From Planctomycetota bacterium (GTDB taxonomy: Bacteria > Planctomycetota > Phycisphaerae > WQYP01 > JAJZKY01), in contig JAJZKY010000380.1 in NCBI GenBank assembly GCA_021803885.1, forward strand, positions 1 through 5,429: DNA of 5,429 bases, in the 5' to 3' direction. Each line of letters begins with the position of its first letter. Position 1 is the stretch's first letter. Of the stretch, positions 1-5,429 are shown piece by piece. The notes under the pieces were generated by a model that was given only the letters and a program-made list of their open reading frames with translations, was not told the DNA's origin and did not search any database. Position numbers and translations under genes: made by a program.

Positions 1-1
1 G

Positions 2-3000
2 CAGCAGACAATTGCCGGCAACGGCCAGATTATACTTGACCCCGCTACTGATGGCTTCGACGCCGGGCAGCTTAATCTTGACGGGGTAAATTCCGGATCG
101 TCGGTCACGTTCCAAAATGGGGTCAACATCGTCGGACCAGGTACAGTTGTAATTGCCACCGGCAACACCGCCTATTTCCAGGCGGACACGATCGACGGCA
201 CAACGCTTTCGGAGAGCGGCGGAGGTTTGATCCAAGTGGCCGGTACCACGTTCAACAACGTAACACTGAATGGCGGCTTGGCCTTGACTTCCGGCGAATC
301 CCTGAACCTGGCCGGTACTACAACCGTCAATGGCGGCAGCCTGGTGGTTGAAGCCGGATCGACGCTGGCCACGGGCAATGGAACGGGCGGCTCTTGGAGT
401 TTACATGGCGGCCTGAATATACAAGGCGGTACCCTCAACCTTGGTGGCAATTTCACCACCACCGGCGCGGACCTTTCTGCCTGGACCTACGGCAGCGGCG
501 TGGTGAACCTTACGGGCACCTTAACCAACAGCGGGGCCACGCTGAATCTCACCAGCACCACCACCGGCCCGTGGAACCTCGACGGTGGCACGATTATCGG
601 AGGAACCGTTACCCAAACTACCGGGGCGGCCCTGCAGGTGATACCCGAGACCACTAATACATTACAAGATGTGACGCTCAACCAAGGGCTAAACCTGACC
701 TCTGGTACAACGCTTATCCTGGCAGGCAACACGGTGATCGAATCGGGTGTTGTTACTATCGGCTCTGGCGCGATGGTGAACATGGAAAACGATTCCACAA
801 GCTCTTGGAGCTTAAGCGGCGGCCTGAATATCCAAGGCGGCACGCTCAACCTTGGTGGCAATTTCACCACCGCCGGTGCGGACCTTTCTGCCTGGGCCTA
901 CGGCAGTGGCACGATAAACCTTACGGGCATTTTAACCAACAGCGGGGCCACACTGAGCCTTAACAGCGCTACCACCGGCTCGTGGAATCTCTATGGCGGA
1001 ACGATTATCGGAGGGATTATCGATACGGGAGCCGGCACGCTGCTGCAGGCGGCAGCCAACCAAAATGGCACGCTCGATGGCGTTGTCCTTAACGGGACCG
1101 TCAACACCAACGGTGGCACCATCAATTTAACGGGTGGTTGGAATGATGCCGGGGCGACTACCGATATCAGTGGCGGCACACTGAACCTCGGCGGTAATTT
1201 CACCACTGCCGACGCGGGCCTTTCGGCGTGGAGCTACGGCAGCGGCACGGTGAACCTTACGGGCATTTTAACCAACAGCGGGGCCACGCTGAACCTTACC
1301 AGCAGCACCACCGGCTCGTGGAATCTCGATGGCGGAACCATCATTGGCGGTACAATTGGGGCCGCTCCGGGCGCTGCTCTCCTGCTTCCACAGAACCAGA
1401 CCGGAACGCTCAATGGCCTCACCCTCGATCTGAACTTCGAGGTAACCGCGGGATCTACCCTCAATGTGCTCAACGGCCTTTCGCTGGCCGGAAACACCCT
1501 CACCATCAACGAATCCGGCAGCATCGTATTCGGCAACACCCAAACCATATCTGATGGCACCATCCAATCCATGCAAACCATGCCGCTCTGGAATGGCGGT
1601 CCCAGTACTATTTTTAACTCTCAGAACTCCGGCAATATCAGCCTCGCCCAGGGGGCCACAGTCACGTTAAATTCCGACATCACATTCATGGGCGGAGTAC
1701 AGGTGGGCCTGGCCGGAGGGGCCACCAGTGCCGCAATTATTAACGACGGCACAATTTCCGTCCCGAACCAAAACCGGGTCAACATCCCGGCCCCTATGGT
1801 CTTCACCAACAACGGAACACTCATCGCCACCGCCAGTGGTGGAATCGTACTGCCGACGACGGAAATTGTCGGCCAGGCCAGCGCCATCTCGCCCACCGAA
1901 ATCAATCTCGGCTGGTACGGCATACCCAACGCCGGCGGCCAGAGCATAACCATTTCCCAATCATGGGACGGCACCAATTTCAATACTATCGCCACCGCGC
2001 TTCCCGCCGGCAATTACCAGATTATGGAAGGGCTTAATCCCGGCGTACCCGTTTATTACCGCGTCGAGTCCGTTGCCCCCGGCGGAGCGACGGTAATCTA
2101 TAATTCCGGGGCCGCGGTAACGCCTTCCACCATGCCGGCTGGATCCTCCTCTTACGCCGGAACTCTTTCCAGCGACCAAAGCGGCTGGTATACCGTCACG
2201 TCGATTATTAACAACAGCACGGGCCAACCCGTTCCGACGACGCAGTACCACTCCGACCCAATCTATGCCGGCTCTGCGCAAGGAGCCCTTTTACAGGCGG
2301 CCAACGGCTTGGTCAGCACCACGGCCAACCTGGGCAAGCTCGGCGCAGTCGTGGCCAAAGACGGTCTGTTCCAGCTTGGGTTTACCTTAATTGACGGCGA
2401 TCATGACGGCACTTGGGAGTATTGGGATCCCAGTGATACCCTGGGTATTTATCCGTATTCCGCCACGGTTATACCGACATTTCAGCCGCCCATATGTAAC
2501 TGCCCTGTAACTCTCGGCGATAATAACCCGCTGGCAGGCGGCGGCGGCGATGCCACGCCGGCGAACACCGTCAGCCTTGCCCCCGTCACCTTCTTCAACG
2601 GTGCGGTCAATTATTCGGCCACCGATCTTTCTGCCACGGGCTTTGGCCAGCCGCTAAGCCAAACCCGCGAGTGGTCACTCTCATCGCAGGAGGTATCGAA
2701 CCCGGTCAACGGCCTGGGCTGGCTGATTCCCAGCCGCCCCAGCATTATCCAATCCGGCGGTGCATCGACCATTCTGGTCAGCCAGGCTCCCACCTCGCAG
2801 ATTGCCTTCACCCAAAACTCAAGCGGGCAATATGTGCCGGCCAACTACACCCAGGACACCCTTACATATAATGCCATCACGGATATCTATACCTTCGTCG
2901 ACACCGCCGGCAACCAGACCAGTTTTTACGGCTTCGGCACGGAAGTTCCCGCGGCCCAGCAGGGCCAGATTCAGCAGTTCGCCGACCCGTACGGCAACCT

Positions 3001-5429
3001 GATCACGTACAGTTATAATTCCGCCGGGGATATGGTGCAGATGCAGCAGGCTGATGCTTCCGGCAGCAAGGAGATATTCGCCTATTCCTACACGCCGGTC
3101 ACCATCGCGTCCGGAGCCACGGTGGACATGATTTCCAACGTGACGCTTTCAATTCAGGATGCCGGTCAGGCCAACCCGACTCTGATTCGTCAGACGGTCT
3201 ACAGTTATTATGACGGCAGCTACACAGGCGATATGGCTTTTGGAAACGCCGGAGATTTGCGGACCGCAACCATTGAAGACGCCTCCGGCAACATCATCAA
3301 CGAATACTACTACCGCTATTACACGCCGGGCGACATTACGGGGGCGGGTGGCGGCACGATTGGTTACGTCGGTGGTTTGCAATACGTTTTCGACCCCGCC
3401 AATTTTGCCCGGTTACGGGCGGATATCGCCGATCCGCTTTCCGCCACCGCCGCTGAGATAGCGCCGTACGCCAACCACTACTTTCAATACGATTCCCAGC
3501 GGCAAGTAACGCTGGAAATGGTGCCTGGCGCAGCCAACTCCACCACCGGAGTACAATCCCTTTCCACCTACACATACAGCTACAGCACAAATCCCGGCCA
3601 GATCGACCCCACCAACAATAACCAATGGTTTTTTAAAACCGTCGAAACCCACCCGGACGGTACGCAACATGTCGTTTACGCCAACGCCTCCGGCCAGACC
3701 ATCCTGAGCATGATCGTCGATCAAACCGATTTGGGTAATCCATCGCTGGACAATAATACTTGGATCACTGTCAATACTTATGATTCGCAGGGGCGGCAAC
3801 TGGAAACTATTTCCACCTCGGCGATCAATCTCAATGCGACCTTCCTCAACGGTGCGGCCGGGGCATTAAAGGCGGCGACCACACCGGCGGAGTTCCAGGC
3901 GGCTTTGGCCCAATTTGAAGCCGCCTTGCAGCAGTATGCGGATCTGGGCATCTCCGAGGGGCTGGTGTATACCAATCAGGGCCTGATCAATTCCACCACT
4001 TATTACACCTCCACCACAGCCACCACCACCGTTGCAGGCGATGTGGCCGGCTATACCGCGGCGGATTATGTGCAGCAGGGCCTGGACGGTACCCCCATCG
4101 AACAGGATTCCTACACCTATATCGAGCATCAGGACGCCAATGGCGATACCATTTTCCCTGAAGCGACTTATACCCAATACCAAAGCACGGCCGGCAACGG
4201 CTCAGCCCCGGAAACCACTGTCTACACCTACACCTGGCAGGACAATTCCGCCGGGGCCGCCACCAACCAGATGGCCACGGAAACCACCACCAACCCCATC
4301 ATATCCGCCAGCCAAAATGGCTCCGGCATAGCCACCGGCACCGAGACCGTTTACAACACTTTTGGCCAACCGGTATGGACCAAAGATGCCGCCGACTACA
4401 TCAGCTACACCGCTTATGACAACGCCACCGGCGCGGTGATCCAGAGCGTACAGGATGTGAACACCAATAACCTGGCCAATCTGGCCAATTACGCCGGTAC
4501 CGCCTTTGGCACCAACGGCTACAACCAGTACGGCGTGCCGGAGTTACCCTCCGGCTGGGCCACACCGACGACCGGCGGCTTGAACTTATCAACCACTTCG
4601 CAGGTGGATGATCTGGGCCGGACCCTTGAACAGACATCCCCCTCCGGCGATCAGACCTTTTATGTCTATGATGATGCCAACCATGCCGTGTTCACCTTTA
4701 CCGGGGCGACTGCCGCGCTTAACAGTTCCGGCGACGGCACGCTGACCGGTGTTACCGGCCCGGTAACCATGGCCCGCACACGAATACCGTACAGTTACAG
4801 CATAAATGGCATAAGCTATGAAGGAACCTATAGCGAAGATATCACATCCAGCTTCCCCGGTACCTTGCAGGTGCAGAATTACCAGGTGATTATCCCCAAT
4901 GACTTTATCCAGGGGAATGGGGCCGGCAGCGGGCCGGAGAATGTGTTTAACCTTATCGGTTCGGGTACGGCGGCCAATCCGCAATTTGTGATCCAGACCC
5001 TTTCCCGCACGCTGTATAATTCCGCCGGGCAAATGACTGAATCCGACGCTTATGCCGTTATCAATAACACAACCTATCTGGCCACGGCCCCCAACAGCCC
5101 CTATTCCGGCACGCAGATTACCAACCAGCTTTCCGGCCAGGCTCCCAATGGCAACTATTACGCCACCACTTATGGCTATGATGTGGATGGCCGACAATAT
5201 CAAACCATCGATGCCAACGGCACCATTACCGATACGGTCTACGACAGCCTTGGCCGGGTGGTATCCACCTGGGTGGGCACCAATGACAGCGTCAGCAATG
5301 CCGCCGGCACACCAGGCTATTTTGACGGCTCCAATGCCGGCACCGGAAATAACATGACGCAAATCAATGAGAACATTTATGATGGCTCCGGCATTGGCGA
5401 CGGCAACCTCACCGAAACCATTGCCTATC
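2..5429 (+). CDS. Giant beta-solenoid / FnIII / RHS-repeat protein, partial at both ends
   Basis: Frame 2 is open across the entire window (1,809 full codons plus one base), so the gene starts upstream and ends downstream. Residue n begins at base 3n-1. Domain order is: beta-strand repeats (1-616), fibronectin type III (617-708), acidic spacer with an EF-hand-like loop and CNC motif (709-855), and RHS/YD-repeat shell (856-1809). Composition is typical of an exported protein: very rich in Gly, Thr, Asn, Ser and Ala, with only two cysteines and six lysines found by reading. RHS proteins fold into a hollow beta-sheet cage and are often surface adhesins or carriers of a C-terminal toxin; which applies here cannot be told without the C-terminus. 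The signal peptide, if any, is upstream. No frameshift or internal stop was seen, so the gene looks intact. The existence of the gene is near certain; its cellular role is unknown. Confidence 0.95.
251..661 (+). repeat. Tandem solenoid unit A (411 bp, 137 codons)
   Basis: First full unit, with boundaries set arbitrarily at the strand just before the VTLN motif (Val codon at 260). It contains a variable half (GGLALTSG...LNLAG, then VNGGSLVVEAGSTL) and a conserved 83-residue core at 392-640, which runs from SWSLHGG through GGTLNLGGNFTT, DLSAW, YGSG, LTNSGATLNL and WNLDGGTIIGG. The length is a multiple of three, so copying preserves the frame. A degraded tail of an earlier unit (GLIQV at about 224-238) appears to precede it. 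Confidence 0.85.
662..1072 (+). repeat. Tandem solenoid unit B (411 bp, 137 codons)
   Basis: Second unit, exactly in register with unit A: the Val of V-T-L is at 260 in A and 671 here, and the core starts at 392 in A and 803 here. The core (803-1051) has the same 83-residue length with no gaps. Bases 845-871 are identical to 434-460 of unit A. Differences include WNLYGG for WNLDGG and LSLNSATTG for LNLTSTTTG. The variable half is clearly more diverged from A than the core is. Confidence 0.87.
1073..1408 (+). repeat. Tandem solenoid unit C, shortened (336 bp, 112 codons)
   Basis: Third unit. Its first strand is still 411 bases from that of unit B (Val at 671 and 1082), but the conserved core re-enters early, at 1163, so the unit is 75 bases (25 codons) shorter. 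The loss falls in the variable half and removes the SWSL strand. The retained core (1163-1387) aligns without gaps to residues 9-83 of the other cores. Bases 1253-1287 are identical to 917-951 of unit B. A degenerate continuation starts at 1409 (LNGLTL in place of LQDVTL), after which clear periodicity is lost. Confidence 0.83.
1850..2125 (+). other. Fibronectin type III-like domain, residues 617-708
   Basis: About 90 residues with the FnIII order of landmarks: an early strand (SAISPTEINLGW) with the conserved Trp at residue 638 (1913-1915), a middle strand pair with SWDGTNFNTI, then L-N-P-G followed by the hallmark Y-Y-R-V at residues 685-688 (2054-2065), ending near AAVTP. Such domains in exported bacterial proteins usually act as spacers or sugar/protein-binding modules. 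Here it separates the solenoid from the RHS part. The Trp and the YYRV strand make this a fairly secure call; ligand binding is unknown. Confidence 0.72.
2393..2428 (+). other. EF-hand-like calcium loop, residues 798-809
   Basis: The twelve residues DGDHDGTWEYWD place Asp at loop positions 1, 3, 5 and 12, Gly at 6 and Glu at 9, which matches the ligand spacing of an EF-hand or dockerin-type loop. Position 8 is Trp rather than the usual Ile/Leu/Val. It is followed by strand-like rather than helical sequence, so this would be an isolated D-x-D-x-D-G loop as in many exported bacterial proteins, not a paired EF-hand. Calcium binding is inferred from residue spacing only. Confidence 0.55.
2495..2503 (+). 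other. Cys-Asn-Cys motif
   Basis: Codons tgt-aac-tgc (residues 832-834) encode the only two cysteines I found in the 1,809 codons. They sit in PPICNCPVTL just before the Gly-rich linker to the RHS shell. A C-x-C pair may bind a metal, form a strained vicinal-type disulfide, or bond to another chain. No further ligand residues can be assigned. Confidence 0.45.
2984..3052 (+). repeat. YD repeat 1 (DPYGNLITYSYNSAGDMVQM)
   Basis: Residues 995-1017 match the YD pattern D-x-x-G-N-x-x-x-Y-x-Y-x-x-x-G-x-(x)-V. Asp, Gly-Asn and the Tyr pair are in place; the usual Arg after the second Gly is replaced by Asp. Confidence 0.75.
3488..3523 (+). repeat. YD repeat 2 (YDSQRQVTLEMV)
   Basis: Residues 1163-1174 form a short YD strand pair. 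The usual Gly before Arg is absent (SQRQ), as in a slightly degenerate copy. It follows the block PYANHYFQ. Confidence 0.55.
3773..3817 (+). repeat. YD repeat 3 (NTYDSQGRQLETIST)
   Basis: Residues 1258-1272 show the canonical Y-D-x-x-G-R core of the YD repeat. It is immediately followed by the alanine-rich helical segment, so the regular strand pattern breaks here. Confidence 0.78.
3839..3949 (+). other. Alanine-rich helical insertion in the RHS shell
   Basis: Residues 1280-1316 are rich in Ala, Leu, Gln and Glu, with a heptad-like run (AEFQAALAQFEAALQQYADL) and few Gly or Thr. This is unlike the strand-rich sequence on both sides and is predicted by eye to be an amphipathic helix of about 30 residues. 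It may be a loop on the outside or inside of the cage. Strand sequence resumes at SEGLVYTNQGL. Confidence 0.6.
4352..4456 (+). repeat. YD repeats 4 (paired, YNTFGQPV / YTAYDNATGAVIQ)
   Basis: Residues 1451-1485 hold two consecutive YD-type strand pairs. The first has G-Q instead of G-R, the second G-A, with DAADYISYTAYD between. The Asp-x-x-x-x-x-x-Y-x-x-Y-D spacing is typical of RHS shells. Confidence 0.68.
4601..4705 (+). repeat. YD repeats 5 (paired, VDDLGRTLEQTSPSGD / YVYDDANHAV)
   Basis: Residues 1534-1568 contain a canonical D-x-L-G-R strand, then SPSGDQTFYVYDD. This is a full YD unit followed by a degenerate one that lacks the G-R step. Confidence 0.75.
5171..5287 (+). repeat. YD repeats 6 (paired, YDVDGRQYQTIDANGT / YDSLGRVVSTW)
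   Basis: Residues 1724-1762 are the two most canonical consecutive YD repeats of the window: Y-D-x-D-G-R, then D-A-N-G-T-I-T-D-T-V-Y-D-x-L-G-R. They mark the approach to the conserved core of the RHS shell, which lies downstream. The closing STWVGTND is, from memory, a frequent block in planctomycete RHS proteins. Confidence 0.85.

Larger units (their letters stand above)
2..1849 (+). other. Beta-strand repeat (probable beta-solenoid) region, residues 1-616
   Basis: This part is built from short alternating hydrophobic/polar strands broken by Gly-Gly, Asn-Gly and Asp-Gly turns, for example TLNLGGNFTT, VNLTGTLTNSG and WNLDGGTIIGG. That pattern is usual for right-handed beta-helix or haemagglutinin-like passenger regions of exported proteins. 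Residues about 84-469 hold three clear tandem units; the stretches before (1-83) and after (470-616, with INDGTISV and FTNNGTLIATASGG) are the same style but diverged. No Lys or Arg codon occurs before the Arg at 1775-1777 (residue 592). Likely role: an extended stalk or adhesive surface. No catalytic motif of pectate lyases or glycosidases was recognised, so an enzymatic role is not supported. Confidence 0.75.
2126..2566 (+). other. Spacer domain before the RHS shell, residues 709-855
   Basis: A stretch of about 147 residues of no family I recognise. It contains strands (SGWYTVTSIINN, VVAKDGLFQLGFTLI), the first Lys of the window (2336-2338), an EF-hand-like loop at 2393-2428, a CNC motif at 2495-2503 and a flexible GGGGD linker at 2537-2551. 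The strands around the loop may form a small beta-sandwich that packs against the FnIII domain or plugs the RHS cage entrance; that is inference. Confidence 0.5.
2567..5428 (+). other. RHS/YD-repeat shell, residues 856-1809 (continues past window)
   Basis: Over 950 residues of Tyr- and Gly-rich strand sequence of RHS type. The opening block has VNYSATDL (869-876), TREW (888-891) and GLGW (Trp 907), like the start of planctomycete RHS proteins as I remember them. Further blocks are DPYGNLITYSY, NAGDLRTATIEDASGN (from residue 1082), GYVGGLQYVFDP (1121-1132) and, near the end, YDSLGRVVSTWVGTND. RHS repeats wind into a hollow beta-cage that can hold a C-terminal toxin or present a tip domain. The conserved C-terminal core motif (typically PxxxxDPxG-like) and any tip are not reached. 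The family call is strong; function is not determined. Confidence 0.88.

Noticed and set aside
394..657. Plus-strand off-frame open frames over the repeats (also 1228-1554), with His/Arg-rich translations
   Set aside because: They overlap frame 2 entirely, and their low-complexity translation is a frame-shifted reading of the Gly/Thr/Asn repeats.
251..1408. The tandem units as a CRISPR array or intergenic satellite
   Set aside because: Units are 336-411 bases, multiples of three, translate in one frame and vary mostly in a protein-compatible way; there are no short direct repeats with unique spacers.
172..1581. Several minus-strand open frames whose translations look alike (MVKLPPR...VPP type)
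   Set aside because: They resemble one another only because they are read opposite the tandem solenoid units; the plus-strand frame carries the coherent protein pattern.
2..1849. Beta-solenoid as a pectate lyase or other polysaccharide-cleaving enzyme
   Set aside because: No catalytic residues can be recognised, and the absence of Lys/Arg rules out the catalytic Arg of pectate lyases in residues 1-591.
3626..3640. T6-A4 run considered as a programmed frameshift slippery site or a sequencing error point
   Set aside because: In the reading frame it is tgg-ttt-ttt-aaa, which does not fit the X-XXY-YYZ heptamer, and the RHS pattern continues in the same frame on both sides.
4589..5362. A 257-codon open frame on the minus strand with Ile/Gly/Ala-rich translation
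   Set aside because: It lies wholly opposite the RHS coding frame, which has clear YD motifs. The antisense translation has no recognisable domain, and long antisense frames are expected opposite GC-rich coding sequence.

Overview
The whole window lies inside one very large gene on the plus strand. Frame 2 is open from base 2 to base 5428 (1,809 codons) with no stop, and neither the start nor the stop codon is visible. No second gene, RNA gene, insertion sequence, CRISPR array, promoter or terminator can be supported.

The product reads as a giant, probably secreted or surface-exposed chimeric protein. Residues 1-616 (bases 2-1849) are a Gly/Thr/Asn/Ser-rich beta-strand repeat region, probably a beta-solenoid. 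It includes three tandem units that keep an exact 411, 411 and then 336 base register. Residues 617-708 (1850-2125) look like one fibronectin type III domain. Residues 709-855 (2126-2566) form a spacer with one EF-hand-like D-x-D-x-D-G loop and a Cys-Asn-Cys motif. Residues 856-1809 (2567 to the end) are an RHS/YD-repeat shell with many tyrosine-rich strands and several G-R type YD motifs. The window ends inside this shell, so the C-terminal end of the RHS cage and any C-terminal tip or toxin domain are outside.

The organism is most likely a member of the Planctomycetota (possibly Phycisphaerae-like). GC content is about 55-60% by eye. The RHS part resembles, from memory, the RHS proteins common in that phylum: the VNYSATDL...TREW opening, the GYVGGLQYVFDP block, and YDSLGRVVSTWVGTND near the end. 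This is inferred from protein style, not from a marker gene.

The parts suggest a stalk-and-cage layout: an extended, base-free solenoid stalk, an FnIII and calcium-type linker, then an RHS shell that could enclose or display a C-terminal domain. The most unusual observations are the absence of Lys and Arg from the first 591 residues, the tandem solenoid units with mosaic sharing and a 25-residue loss in the third, and the fusion of this solenoid to an RHS shell.
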